The position numbers and the translations under genes were made by a program. From assembly GCA_020629235.1 (NCBI GenBank), contig JAHDDS010000008.1, positions 1-57,063 on the forward strand: DNA of 57,063 bases, written 5' to 3'. The DNA is from Planktomarina sp. (GTDB lineage: Bacteria; Pseudomonadota; Alphaproteobacteria; Rhodobacterales; Rhodobacteraceae). Below are positions 1 through 8,910 of this stretch, piece after piece; the stretch's first letter is position 1, and each line of letters opens with the position of its first letter. Below the pieces are notes generated by a model that did not search any database, was not told the DNA's origin, and worked only from the letters and a program-made list of their open reading frames with translations.

Positions 1-482
1 CGCCCAAAGGCAATCAGGGCCAGCCCCACCGCAGTGGCGATGATTGTGCTGATCCACCAGATTTGGCGCGGCACCACATCAGCGGCCGGTACGCCTGGCA
101 GTTCGGGCGGCAGGCCCATGGCGGGGGCCAGTTGCACGGCGATGTACCCGCAGATACCCCAGATCAAGCCCTGTTTGGCAGACGGTTGGATGTCCTTGGT
201 GGCGGCAAACATCATGGCGGCGGCCAATAGAAGACCGTACCCGACATAGGTGACGATGTTGAATGCCACGGTCATGGCGTGACGCCCCCATTCAGCCCCC
301 AAGCCGGGGGATCCGCGCGGGCTTTCGGGCACGCCGTCTGCGCCAAAGTGCAGGCGGGCGCCGGATTCAAAAAGCTCACTTTCCAGCAGGGCTGGAATGA
401 CGAACACAAATTGCAGGGCCGCTGCGCAAAGCCCCGCAATCACACCAGCGAACACCGCGCTGGTCAGCATTTTTTGCGTCAT
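1..482 (-). CDS. cbtA: CbtA cobalt transporter subunit (3' part beyond window)
   Basis: Predicted integral membrane subunit of the CbtAB cobalt importer, which supplies cobalt for cobalamin. The start is ATG at 482. About 160 residues are visible before the gene runs off the left edge, so the C-terminus is missing. The visible part has an N-terminal hydrophobic helix (roughly residues 7-31), a soluble stretch rich in Glu and Gly, then further hydrophobic segments, one with an AFNIVTYVGYG run and one ending in IISTIIATAVGLAL-like sequence. It starts only 4 bases after the cbtB stop, so the two are one transcript under the cobalamin riboswitch. Identification rests on the pairing with CbtB, the membrane topology and the riboswitch. 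Confidence 0.8.
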   Translation of the reverse strand, partial: MTQKMLTSAVFAGVIAGLCAAALQFVFVIPALLESELFESGARLHFGADGVPESPRGSPGLGAEWGRHAMTVAFNIVTYVGYGLLLAAAMMFAATKDIQPSAKQGLIWGICGYIAVQLAPAMGLPPELPGVPAADVVPRQIWWISTIIATAVGLALIAFG

Positions 483-486
483 GTTT

Positions 487-657
487 TCAGTGGCAGGGGA
501 ATGCCATGGCGTGCCGCGCGTCGTGGGCTGCGTCGTGCAGCACGGTCGCTTGGGCAAAGCCGGAAACAAACAACATCGTCAGACCCAGAACAAACACCAG
601 CGCAATGCTGGTGGTGGCGGGCAGGGCGACGGCGGAAGAAGCAGTCTTGGTGGTCAT
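487..657 (-). CDS. cbtB: CbtB cobalt transporter subunit
   Basis: Small (56 aa) single-helix partner of CbtA. The chain has a short Ser/Thr/Ala-rich N-terminus, one transmembrane helix (about residues 15-37) and a histidine-rich tail (HDAAHDARHAMAFPCH) that is the expected metal-binding end of CbtB proteins. The start is ATG at 657, preceded by AAGGAG at 670-665, a near-perfect Shine-Dalgarno with 7-base spacing. An upstream in-frame extension would run through the riboswitch and is not real. The gene is first in the operon, directly below a cobalamin riboswitch, so it should be shut off when B12 is plentiful. Confidence 0.88.
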   Translation of the reverse strand: MTTKTASSAVALPATTSIALVFVLGLTMLFVSGFAQATVLHDAAHDARHAMAFPCH

Positions 658-670
658 CGTCTTTCTCCTT

Positions 671-692
671 ACCCTGTCACACCCGACAGGGT
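671..692 (-). promoter_or_regulatory. Hairpin next to the cbtB ribosome site (riboswitch output)
   Basis: On the minus strand ACCCTGTC and GACAGGGT form an 8-bp perfect stem around a GGGTGT loop. It lies between the cobalamin aptamer and the AAGGAG ribosome site, which begins one base after the stem. There is no T-tract after it, so it looks more like a translation-control hairpin than an intrinsic terminator. The switching role is inferred. Confidence 0.55.
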
Positions 693-708
693 TTTTGGGT
701 TTCATCCT

Positions 709-884
709 GCTTGGTCGGTCTCCTGGCTTGCGGCGTGGTGGTTTGCGGCCTTCCCAGATATCCGGTGGCCCGGAAATCCAGTGGCATGTCACAAACCCAA
801 ACCGCTTACAGTCGCGGGGGCGGCTTTGGCATAAGGCCCCGATATGGGTCACCCGCACCAAATTCCCAATTATGCCCTACAAGC
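709..884 (-). promoter_or_regulatory. Cobalamin riboswitch controlling cbtBA
   Basis: Read on the minus strand, this segment has the conserved cobalamin (B12) aptamer parts in order: GGGAAT followed by TTGGTG, then GCCCCCGCGACTGTAAGCGG (the internal core), a CCACTGG / CTGGGAAGGC segment, and the B12 box GCAAGCCAGGAGACC at about 731-717. The ends can pair as a P1 helix (GCTTG at 884-880 with CAAGC at 713-709). It sits 52 bases upstream of cbtB, a cobalt importer gene, the expected type of target. The aptamer is seen in the sequence; ligand and response follow from the known class. Confidence 0.92.
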
Positions 885-1150
885 TTTGCCTGCGCGGGCG
901 CCAAACAGTGCAGTCAGATGGCGCGGAATCGCGCGTCCGGTCAAGGTGAATTGCGACAGATCAGCGCCGAAAGGCGCGGTCGGGCGTCATGAATGGGGCA
1001 AAAAATTGGGCATCTTGGGTCCGTGGTGGAAACACCAAATGCCTGAGCGTCCGATTGTTCCCGTCAATGAAACACGATGCGACCTGCCTTGACCAATTGA
1101 GCACGCGCTGTGATTGTATTCGTTAAAATTTTTATTTGAATGGTGGAATT
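885..1150. other. Divergent intergenic region between cbtB riboswitch and RTX gene
   Basis: No credible ORF. The stretch must hold the promoter of the riboswitch transcript (leftward) and that of the RTX gene (rightward). A possible rightward -35 (TTGACC at 1089-1094) precedes an AT-rich tract with TTGTAT at 1114-1119, but the 19-base spacing makes it weak. A small GCGCC-GAAA-GGCGC hairpin lies at 964-977. Nothing else is recognised. Confidence 0.4.
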
Positions 1151-2692
1151 ATGGGATACGGGCTTCTTTGGCTGCTTTTGTTGGTGCCTTTGTTGATGGA
1201 TGGCGATGACGGTGGCGCAACGTCGTCTGGCGTGTCGGGGGGGCCAAATACAGGGTCGAGCGACGATTTGTTGACCGGCACAGGCGGGGAAGATCAGCTT
1301 TTTGCAGGTGCGGGGCAAGACACGGTGATTGCCGGGGCAGGCGCAGACACATTGGAAGGCGGATCGGGGGATGACCGTCTGTTCGGTGGCGATGGCAACG
1401 ATATCTTCGGCCCCCAAGAAGGGTTCGATTCTGTCTTTGGCGGCAATGGCGACGACTTGGTGTTCAGCACCTTGGTGGACTCAAATGGCGATGTTTTATA
1501 TCTGGTGGACAGCGGCGATGATTTTATGCGCGGCGGGGCAGGCAACGACACCCTGACCGACTTTGACGGGGCCAATACCCTGCAAGGGGATGCTGGTGAC
1601 GATCTTCTGGTGGCCATTCATCGCGATCAATTCAGCACAGACGGGGATGACTTGTTGACCGGCGGCCAAGGGGCCGACACGTTGATTGGCGATGCGGGTG
1701 ACACATTGCTTGGCGGTTTGGGACCTGACGAGTTCAACAGCTTTGCCTCTGCCAATCGGGGCGGCATCATCATCGAAGATTTCGACAGCAATCAAAACGA
1801 CCGTTTGGTGTTGACCGCCTTGAATTCCGGCCCTGTGACATTGGAGCAGACGCTTATTTCGGACCCGAATATTTGGGGTGTCCCGGCGGTCGAACTTTCC
1901 TTGGACGGTGTGTTTCTGGCGGTCGTGAAAAACGCAACACAGGTGAATGCGTCCGATATCACAGTGGTGGATCCAGATGGCAACAACATCAACGCCAATG
2001 TCACGTTCGCCGCACTTGATTTAAATGGAACCGCAGGCGACGACACGCTGAATGGCACGGACGATGCCGATGCCATTGACGCTGGCAACGGCAATGACAG
2101 CGTTTTCGGCAACCACGGGGCCGACACCATTCGCGGTGGCTGGGGCAACGACACGGTGAACCCAGGCGAAGGGAACGACCGCATCTTCTTGGACAGCGGC
2201 GATGACTTGATTGAATGGGGGTCAGAGGGCGACGACTATATTCGTGGCGGTCGGGGCGAAGACACGATCTTGGATTCCGAAGGGGCTGATACGATCCACG
2301 GTGATGTGGGGCGCGATCTGATCGATGTGACCGGGCGGCTTTACGATTTGGACGCTGACATAGTGTTCGGCGGATTTTCGGCGGATACAATTGTTTTTGA
2401 TACCGCAGATACCGTGACCGGTGGACACGGGGCCGACCGGTTCGAAGTCGAATTTCAATCCGGCGGGCCAGATGTCGCCGTGATCAAGGACTTTAACGCC
2501 CAAGGCACCGACACTTTGGTGATTAAGGCAAATTCATCTTATACGCCATCCAATGTGACCACACGTGTGGAACCCGAAGGCGTGTACGTCAGCTTGGCGG
2601 GGGAAGATGTGGTTTTGCTGGAAGGGCTGACCTCCGTTTCGGCATCCCAAATCGAATATGCGTTTGAAGATCCCCCTGATCCCTGGGCATAA
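1151..2692 (+). CDS. RTX-type calcium-binding repeat protein
   Basis: A 513-residue acidic protein with many glycine/aspartate nonapeptides of the GGxGxDxux type (for example GGSGDDRLFGGDGNDIF and AGNGNDSVFGNHGADTI), which fold into Ca2+-binding parallel beta rolls. It begins with a short hydrophobic stretch (residues 2-16, GYGLLWLLLLVPLL) followed by an Asp/Gly linker. Two modules follow one another. Each has RTX repeats, then a beta-rich segment with an I-x-DF-(D/N) motif, an L-V-L/I strand and an A-S-D/Q-I ending. I chose ATG 1151 with GGTGG 5-9 bases upstream; a TTG at 1136 is also open. No type I secretion genes are nearby, so the export route is unknown, and so is the function. It may be surface-associated. 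Confidence 0.8.
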   Translation: MGYGLLWLLLLVPLLMDGDDGGATSSGVSGGPNTGSSDDLLTGTGGEDQLFAGAGQDTVIAGAGADTLEGGSGDDRLFGGDGNDIFGPQEGFDSVFGGNGDDLVFSTLVDSNGDVLYLVDSGDDFMRGGAGNDTLTDFDGANTLQGDAGDDLLVAIHRDQFSTDGDDLLTGGQGADTLIGDAGDTLLGGLGPDEFNSFASANRGGIIIEDFDSNQNDRLVLTALNSGPVTLEQTLISDPNIWGVPAVELSLDGVFLAVVKNATQVNASDITVVDPDGNNINANVTFAALDLNGTAGDDTLNGTDDADAIDAGNGNDSVFGNHGADTIRGGWGNDTVNPGEGNDRIFLDSGDDLIEWGSEGDDYIRGGRGEDTILDSEGADTIHGDVGRDLIDVTGRLYDLDADIVFGGFSADTIVFDTADTVTGGHGADRFEVEFQSGGPDVAVIKDFNAQGTDTLVIKANSSYTPSNVTTRVEPEGVYVSLAGEDVVLLEGLTSVSASQIEYAFEDPPDPWA

Positions 2693-2801
2693 CCCCTATA
2701 TCTTGTGGATAAGTCTGGTCTGACCGCAGCATCCGGTGCGTAATCGTTGACTCGGCCCCTGGCGACCCGCCAAACTGCTTGAAAATCAGAATCAAGCGGG
2801 C

Positions 2802-5800
2802 GTGGCAGTGCGGTTTTCAAAGCTCAGGTTAAACGGTTTCAAAAGTTTCGTGGACCCCACGGACCTGATCATCGCGGACGGGTTAACCGGTGTGGTGGGG
2901 CCCAATGGTTGCGGCAAATCCAACCTGTTGGAAGCCATGCGGTGGGTCATGGGCGAAAATCGCCCCACGGCCATGCGCGGCGGCGGCATGGAAGATGTGA
3001 TCTTTGCCGGGGCCGCCACCCGGCCCGCGCGCAACTTTGCCGAAGTCAGCCTGCTGATCGACAACGGCGAACGCTTGGCCCCGTCGGGCTTCAACGATCA
3101 AGACACCCTGGAAGTGGTGCGCCGCATCACCCGCGACATCGGGTCTGCCTATAAAGCCAACACCAAAGACGTGCGGGCGCGCGACGTGCAGATGCTGTTT
3201 GCCGATGCGTCCACGGGCGCGCATTCGCCTGCCCTGGTGCGCCAAGGCCAGATCGCCGAACTGATCAATGCCAAACCCAAAGCCCGCCGCCGCATCTTGG
3301 AAGAAGCGGCAGGGATCAGCGGGTTGTACCAACGCCGCCATGAAGCAGAGTTGAAGTTGAACGGTGCAGAAACCAACCTGGCCCGGGTCGACGATGTGTT
3401 GGACCAGCTGACCACCCAATTGGCCACCTTGGCGCGCCAAGCCAAGCAAGCGTCGCGGTACCGTGAATTGGGCACAGCGTTGCGATTGGCCGAAGGGATT
3501 TTGCTGTACCGCCGTTGGAAAGAAGCCGATGATGCCCGCGCTGCCGCAGGCGAAGCCCTGCGCTTGGCCACCGTTGCGGCCGCCCAAGCCGAAGGCAATG
3601 CCCGCAAAACCGGCACCACCCGGGGCGAAAAAGAAGCGGCCCTGCCAGCCCTGCGCGAAAGCGAGGCGATTTCAAACGCAGTTCTGCAGCGCTTGAAGGT
3701 GCAGCGCGATACTTTGTCGGACCAAGAAGACCGGGCAGCCCAGACCATCACCACCCTGGAAGGGCGCATCGCCCAGCTTGCCGCAGACTTGGATCGCGAA
3801 GGAGATCTGAACAAAGACGCGGGCACCACGGTCACACGCCTGCGCGCGGAAGCGGCGGATTTGGCGCAAGCTGATGATGGGCACGAAGACAAGCTGACCA
3901 AGGCCAAGGCGGAAGCGTCCGAAGCCGCAGCCGTGCTGCATGACCGTGAAAGCCAGCTGGCCCAGGTGACCGAAGATGTGGCCCGCCTGGCCGCGCGGTA
4001 CCAATCGGCGCAGCGGTTCTTGGATGATGCGCAAAAGCGGTTGGATCGTGCGGCAACAGAAGAACAAAACGCCCGCAATGCCATCGACGCAGCCGCCAGC
4101 ACAGCCCAGGTCGCCAGTGCGGCGGTGCAAGACGCCACGGCCCAAGAAACGGCCGCCAGTCGCACGGTGGATTTGGCCGATGACACGCTGCGGCAGACCG
4201 AAGCGGCCCGCACGGAATGCCAGGCCATGGAAGACGCCGCCCGCGGGCGAATGGCCGAAGCCGACGGCGTTGTCAGCGCCTTGCAAGCGGAAGTGTCGGC
4301 GCTGGAAAAACTGGTGGAACGCGGCACGGATGCATCGGGGCAGGTCCTGGACGTCATTCAGGTCCAGCCAGGCTATGAAAAGGCCCTGGGTGCTGCCCTG
4401 GCGGATGATTTGAAATTGCCCATCGTGGAAGGTGGCGCGGTGTCTGGGTGGGTCACTTTGGCCAATTATCCCACGCCGTTGCGCTTGCCTGAAGGGGTCA
4501 CCCCCTTGGCGTCCGTCACCGATGCGCCGGGCGTGTTGGATCGCCGCATGGCGCAGGTGGGGGTGGTCAGCCCCGCCGACGGGGCGCGGCTGCAAGCGCA
4601 GTTGCTGCCGGGCCAACGCCTGGTCAGCCAAGACGGTGATCTGTGGCGGTGGGACGGGTTTGCCATGACCGCGGGCGATGCACCGTCCACTGCAGCATTG
4701 CGGTTGGAACAGCGCAACCGCTTGGCGGATTTGTCTGACCAGTTGCACGCTGCCCAGCAATCCGCACAGGCGGCCCGGGCCAAGCACACAGACATCGCCG
4801 CGCGCCTTGCCGAGTTGACCCAAGCGGACCGTGATGCCCGCGCCGCGCGCCGCGAAGCAGAACAGCAATTGGCGGGGGCCGCCCGGGCCCTGTCCAAGGC
4901 CGAAGCAGAACGCAACGTGGCCCAAGGCAAACAAGAAAGCCTGACCCTGTCTTTGAACCGCTTTGCAGAAGAAGCCACCGAAGCCCGCACCCAAGCCAAA
5001 GACGCCCAAACCACGTTGGACGGGCTGGAAGATTTGGACGCTGCCCGCGCCTTGGCCGAAGATGTGAAGATGACAGTGGAAGCCAGCCGGGTCACGATGT
5101 TGTCCAAACGGTCCGCCCAAGAAGAATTGCGCCGCGTGGGCGAAGCCAGGGCCAAGCGCGTCGCTGATGTGGCCCGCGACATTCAGCGGTGGGAAGAACG
5201 CCTGGGCAATGCCGCCACCCGCACCCAGGAACTGGAAACCCGCCGGGCCAAAGCCGCCGACGAATTGAAGGCCGCCAAGTTGGTGCCCGACACATTGGCA
5301 AAGTCCCGCGAGACCATGTTGGTGCAGTTGGGCGAAGCGGAAACCCGACGCCAAGCGGCGGCCGATGCCCTGGCTGCGGCGGAAACTGAATTGCGCGATG
5401 CGGTGCAAGCAGAACGCGACGCCGAACGCAGCGCGTCGGAAGCCCGCGAAGACCGTGCCCGGTCAGAAGCGCGCGCCGAAGCGGCGGCGGAAGCCGTGTT
5501 GCAGGCGGCGGCGCGCATCGAAGAAGACATGGAAACCACGCCGCAAGCGCTGCTGCAAACCCTGGACGTTGACCCCACCGATATGATGTCTGCTGACGCG
5601 GCTGAAGTGGAAGTGGCCAAGCTGCGCCGGGGCCGGGACGCCCTGGGGGCGGTCAACCTGCGGGCCGAAGAAGACGCCCGCGCCGTTCAAGAAGAACATG
5701 ACACCCTGGCGGGCGAAAAGGTGGATCTGGAAGACGCCATCAAAACCCTGCGCAGCGGGATCGCCAGTCTGAACAAAGAAGGCCGCGAACGGTTGTTGGC

Positions 5801-6263
5801 GGCGTTTGACGAGGTGAACAAAAACTTCGGCACGCTGTTTACCCATCTGTTCGGCGGCGGCGAAGCCAGCTTGGTGATGGTGGAAAGCGACGACCCGCTG
5901 GAAGCGGGCCTGGAAATCATGTGCCAACCCCCGGGCAAGAAATTGTCCACCTTGTCGCTGTTGTCAGGGGGTGAACAAACCTTGACGGCCCTTGCGCTGA
6001 TTTTTGCGGTGTTCTTAGCAAATCCTGCACCAATTTGTGTTTTGGATGAGGTCGACGCGCCCTTGGACGATGCCAATGTGGGGCGCTTCTGTGACCTTTT
6101 GGATGAAATGACCCGGCGTACGAATACCCGGTTCCTGATCATCACCCACCATGCGGTGACCATGTCCCGTATGGACCGATTGTTCGGGGTGACCATGGCG
6201 GAACAGGGCGTCAGCCAACTGGTGTCGGTGGATCTGAAGAAGGCGGAACAGATGGTGGCATAA
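2802..6263 (+). CDS. smc: Chromosome segregation protein SMC
   Basis: Structural-maintenance-of-chromosomes ATPase of 1153 aa, the core of the bacterial condensin that compacts and separates sister chromosomes. The N-terminal head carries Walker A GPNGCGKS (33-40). A long Ala/Glu/Arg/Gln-rich coiled coil follows, then a globular hinge at about 517-626, the returning coiled coil, and a C-terminal head with the LLSGGEQ signature (about 1055) and Walker B ICVLDEVDAPLDD (about 1078). Length and order match the family. The start is GTG 2802, which gives the usual N-terminus (VRFSKLRLNGFKSF). Partners ScpA and ScpB are not in the window. It stands 109 bases after the RTX gene and 19 before the next gene. 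Confidence 0.97.
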   Translation: MAVRFSKLRLNGFKSFVDPTDLIIADGLTGVVGPNGCGKSNLLEAMRWVMGENRPTAMRGGGMEDVIFAGAATRPARNFAEVSLLIDNGERLAPSGFNDQDTLEVVRRITRDIGSAYKANTKDVRARDVQMLFADASTGAHSPALVRQGQIAELINAKPKARRRILEEAAGISGLYQRRHEAELKLNGAETNLARVDDVLDQLTTQLATLARQAKQASRYRELGTALRLAEGILLYRRWKEADDARAAAGEALRLATVAAAQAEGNARKTGTTRGEKEAALPALRESEAISNAVLQRLKVQRDTLSDQEDRAAQTITTLEGRIAQLAADLDREGDLNKDAGTTVTRLRAEAADLAQADDGHEDKLTKAKAEASEAAAVLHDRESQLAQVTEDVARLAARYQSAQRFLDDAQKRLDRAATEEQNARNAIDAAASTAQVASAAVQDATAQETAASRTVDLADDTLRQTEAARTECQAMEDAARGRMAEADGVVSALQAEVSALEKLVERGTDASGQVLDVIQVQPGYEKALGAALADDLKLPIVEGGAVSGWVTLANYPTPLRLPEGVTPLASVTDAPGVLDRRMAQVGVVSPADGARLQAQLLPGQRLVSQDGDLWRWDGFAMTAGDAPSTAALRLEQRNRLADLSDQLHAAQQSAQAARAKHTDIAARLAELTQADRDARAARREAEQQLAGAARALSKAEAERNVAQGKQESLTLSLNRFAEEATEARTQAKDAQTTLDGLEDLDAARALAEDVKMTVEASRVTMLSKRSAQEELRRVGEARAKRVADVARDIQRWEERLGNAATRTQELETRRAKAADELKAAKLVPDTLAKSRETMLVQLGEAETRRQAAADALAAAETELRDAVQAERDAERSASEAREDRARSEARAEAAAEAVLQAAARIEEDMETTPQALLQTLDVDPTDMMSADAAEVEVAKLRRGRDALGAVNLRAEEDARAVQEEHDTLAGEKVDLEDAIKTLRSGIASLNKEGRERLLAAFDEVNKNFGTLFTHLFGGGEASLVMVESDDPLEAGLEIMCQPPGKKLSTLSLLSGGEQTLTALALIFAVFLANPAPICVLDEVDAPLDDANVGRFCDLLDEMTRRTNTRFLIITHHAVTMSRMDRLFGVTMAEQGVSQLVSVDLKKAEQMVA

Positions 6264-6282
6264 ACGTCGAAAGGATATCGCG

Positions 6283-6747
6283 ATGGCCCGTTTGATGGCT
6301 TTGGTTCTGGGGTTGGTTTTATTGGCGTCACCGGGCCAGGCCCAACGCGTGGGCGCAGGCGATCCTGACGGTTTGGTGTCCCACTTGATGCGCGAAGGCA
6401 TTTCGGCCCAACTGACCAAAGACGACTACGGCGACCCAAAGATCGTTGTGCGCCAGGGCGACACCACCTTTTCGATCTATTTTTACGGCTGCGACGGGGG
6501 GGTGGCCTGCACGTCGCTTCAGTTTTTTGTGGGATACCGCACCGAAGGGGCCTGGACGGTGGACCAGGCCAATGCATGGAACAAGGAACGCAGATACACC
6601 CGGGCCTATGTCAGCGCGGAAGGCAGCGCCCGGTTGGAAATGGACCTTTTGTCAGGAATCGGCGGGATCAGCGTCGCGGGCTTTGCCGAACACTATGTCA
6701 TGTGGGTCCGCAACATGGTGGAATTTGAAGAACTGATCGGCTGGTAA
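6283..6747 (+). CDS. YbjN-domain secreted protein
   Basis: A 154-aa protein with a cleavable signal peptide (MARLMALVLGLVLLASPGQA, residues 1-20). The mature part resembles the YbjN fold: an alpha/beta chain with a conserved W-(T/N)-x-x-x-(A/V)-N-x-W-N core (WTVDQANAWNKERRYTRAY). Two cysteines (CDGGVAC) could form a periplasmic disulphide. YbjN proteins are called putative sensory regulators but have no settled biochemical role. It starts 19 bases after smc with an AAAGGA ribosome site and may share its transcript. Confidence 0.7.
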   Translation: MARLMALVLGLVLLASPGQAQRVGAGDPDGLVSHLMREGISAQLTKDDYGDPKIVVRQGDTTFSIYFYGCDGGVACTSLQFFVGYRTEGAWTVDQANAWNKERRYTRAYVSAEGSARLEMDLLSGIGGISVAGFAEHYVMWVRNMVEFEELIGW

Positions 6748-6755
6748 CCGCCCCG

Positions 6756-7547
6756 TCACATCTCCAAAATGTTAATCACAATCGCCCGCCGGTCATAGTC
6801 ATAGGCGTTCGGGGCCACAGCGTGCCAGCTGACGTCGGACTTGATGAACCCGGCACAGGTGTTGGGGCGGAATTTGGTGATGTGGGCCGGGGTGTGTTTG
6901 TCGTGGAACTTGGCGGTGGCCTTTTCGTTCAACAACCCGCTTTGAAACCGCTGCCAGGACGTTTTGCCCTTACTGGGTTTGTAAAAGACAGTGCCCAGAT
7001 TTTCGGCCATTGCCGGGTCCACAGGGTCTGACGGCAGATAAAACACCAACGACAAACGCTTTTTGGGGCTGTCGGTATGGGGCGGAATGAAACCGCCCGT
7101 CTGGATCGAAGAATAATGCACTTCGGTGTTATAGAAGGTTTCCGTCGCAGTTTCCGGGTCGCGATTTTCCACTTTGGCGATCATGTCAGGGTCCGTCTTG
7201 TCATAGACGTGGACGGCTTTGCCCTTCACCTCGAAATGGGGCAGGTGGGTTTTGGCGAACCAGTCAAAGAAACTTTGGGACAAAAAGAACGTCACGAAGG
7301 TTTTGAATGGGCAATCTTCCATATCGGCGATGTTGTGGCCGCCCAAGCTGAACTTCTTTTTGTCCCCTTTGCCGGTGAACACCCGGTCAAAGTCCTGCCG
7401 CTTGGCCACATCAGCCACCAAGTCGGCATAAAATGCGTCGTCCACGAAATTTTCCAACTCGAAAATCGTAAACGGATCTTCGGTATAAAATGACGCCTGC
7501 TGCAACGTCGCAGGTAAATTCACTTCAAAATTAGGTGCATCGAACAT
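6756..7547 (-). CDS. 2-oxoglutarate/Fe(II)-dependent oxygenase family protein
   Basis: A 263-aa cytoplasmic protein. It shows the iron-binding facial triad expected of the family: H157-x-D159 in PPHTDSPKKRLSLVFYLP and a distal H242 in VSWHAVAP. A basic residue (R253/R254, YDRRAIVINI) is placed to bind 2-oxoglutarate. The 80 residues before the HxD, including HNIADMEDCPF, resemble other small uncharacterised dioxygenases of this class. The substrate cannot be told from sequence or neighbours. It ends tail-to-tail with the YbjN gene (8 bases apart) and lies 154 bases downstream of the lytic transglycosylase gene on the same strand. Confidence 0.72.
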   Translation of the reverse strand: MFDAPNFEVNLPATLQQASFYTEDPFTIFELENFVDDAFYADLVADVAKRQDFDRVFTGKGDKKKFSLGGHNIADMEDCPFKTFVTFFLSQSFFDWFAKTHLPHFEVKGKAVHVYDKTDPDMIAKVENRDPETATETFYNTEVHYSSIQTGGFIPPHTDSPKKRLSLVFYLPSDPVDPAMAENLGTVFYKPSKGKTSWQRFQSGLLNEKATAKFHDKHTPAHITKFRPNTCAGFIKSDVSWHAVAPNAYDYDRRAIVINILEM

Positions 7548-7701
7548 TCAAACCACTCACTCTGATGTCGGGGCGTTTTCGCCTTCTGGTCCAGAGTGTG
7601 CCCTGCATTGGGGCGGTGTGGCAATAAATTCCTTGCGGGCCGGTGCATTTCGGCAAGATGCGGCGGGCGGGGATGAAACCCCGCCCATTGCCCGCGCGAC
7701 A

Positions 7702-8871
7702 TTACAACCGGTTCAGCAGGGTGGGTGTGGGCCAAGCGTCTGCGGCCATCCCCAAGCGTTGCTGTTCCGCCTGAACCGCGGCCCGGGTCTTGGCCCCCAA
7801 GATGCCGTCGATCTTGCCCACATCGTGCCCGCGGCGGGACAGCTTTTGTTGCAGCTGCTTCATCTGGTTGCCTGTCAAACCCTTGTCCGGATTGCCGGCA
7901 TTGTACACCGGCGCCCCCATCAAACGGGTCGCGAAATAGGCGGCGGTGGTGACATAGACGAAACTTTTGTTCCATTCAAAATACACGTGAAAGTTGGGAT
8001 ACGCGATGAACGCGGGCCCCTTGCGCCCTTGGGGCAGTAAGATGGACGCAGGGGTGGACGATCCAAAAAGTGTGCCGGTGCGGGGTTTCACGCCCATGGC
8101 GGCCCAGGCAGACACTGGTAGGGTTTTGTCCAAGCCCGTTTTGGACCAATCCAAATTCGACGGCACCCGCACTTCTTGCAGCCAAGGTTGGTTCGCCTGC
8201 CACCCCATCCGGCGCAGCATATTCGCCCCGGTCAGCAAGGCATCAGGCGCGGACTTCTGCAGATCGACCCGGCCGTTTCCGTCGGCATCCACACCGTTCA
8301 CGATGATGTCTTCGGGCAGCATCTGGATCATCCCGATTTCCCCGGCCCAGGCCCCTTGGGTGGTGGTGGGGCTGAACATGCCGCGTTCGTACAAATCCAA
8401 CGCGGCGAAGACTTGCGGGCGAAACAGGTCAGGACGGCGGCAATCGTGCGACAGGGTCACCAATGCATTCAGGGTGTTAAAGTTGCCTTGGTTCGCGCCG
8501 AAATCAGTCTCGAACGCCCAGAACGCCAGCAGCACCCCTGGCGATACGCCATAATCGTTTTGCATCCGCTTGAACGTGCTGGCGTATTTGCGGGCGTTCT
8601 TTGCCCCGTGGTCCATCCGGTTCTGGGAAATCAGGGCGCGCGAAAAGCTTAGAAAATCTTTTTGAAAGACGCCTTGGTTGCGGTCCGCTTTGATGACTTT
8701 GGGGTCTTGGCGCACGTTGGCGAAGAACTGTTTCACTGTGCTGGCCTGGTGGCCTTTCTGCACGGCTTCGGTGGCCAGTCCGTTGACGAACCCGCCGAAC
8801 GACCCACCACATTGCGCCATGGCCCCGGTGGCGGCCAAGCTGAACGCGATGGCTGAAATGATCTGTTTCAT
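7702..8871 (-). CDS. MltB-family lytic murein transglycosylase
   Basis: A 389-aa periplasmic enzyme that cleaves glycan strands of peptidoglycan, leaving 1,6-anhydro-MurNAc. It has a signal peptide (residues 1-19, cut after AMA). The catalytic domain carries the acid Glu121 in LLAFWAFETDFG, a GEIGMIQMLPEDI stretch (equivalent of the MltB GPFQFMPSS region) and a D-x-D-G-N-G-x-x-D-L loop that looks like the Ca2+-binding EF-type loop. A C-terminal peptidoglycan-binding domain follows (about 325-389, QLQQKLSRRGHDVGKIDGILGAKTRAAV). There is no lipobox, so it is soluble rather than a lipoprotein. It begins 39 bases after cobD on the same strand and may be cotranscribed with cobC-cobD. Confidence 0.88.
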   Translation of the reverse strand: MKQIISAIAFSLAATGAMAQCGGSFGGFVNGLATEAVQKGHQASTVKQFFANVRQDPKVIKADRNQGVFQKDFLSFSRALISQNRMDHGAKNARKYASTFKRMQNDYGVSPGVLLAFWAFETDFGANQGNFNTLNALVTLSHDCRRPDLFRPQVFAALDLYERGMFSPTTTQGAWAGEIGMIQMLPEDIIVNGVDADGNGRVDLQKSAPDALLTGANMLRRMGWQANQPWLQEVRVPSNLDWSKTGLDKTLPVSAWAAMGVKPRTGTLFGSSTPASILLPQGRKGPAFIAYPNFHVYFEWNKSFVYVTTAAYFATRLMGAPVYNAGNPDKGLTGNQMKQLQQKLSRRGHDVGKIDGILGAKTRAAVQAEQQRLGMAADAWPTPTLLNRL

Positions 8872-8910
8872 GATCTTCCCTTTATGTCCCTTTGGGGCAG
8901 CCTATCTGTC

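Noticed and set aside
487-861. 124-codon minus ORF containing cbtB
   Set aside because: The first 68 codons run through the cobalamin riboswitch; the real start is ATG 657 with AAGGAG.
279-992. 237-codon plus-strand ORF across cbtBA and the riboswitch
   Set aside because: Antisense to recognisable cbtA, cbtB and the aptamer; no family resemblance.
3672-5408. Long minus-strand ORFs opposite smc (up to 578 codons)
   Set aside because: They are antisense shadows of a GC-rich coiled-coil gene; Gly/Arg/His-rich translation without any motif.
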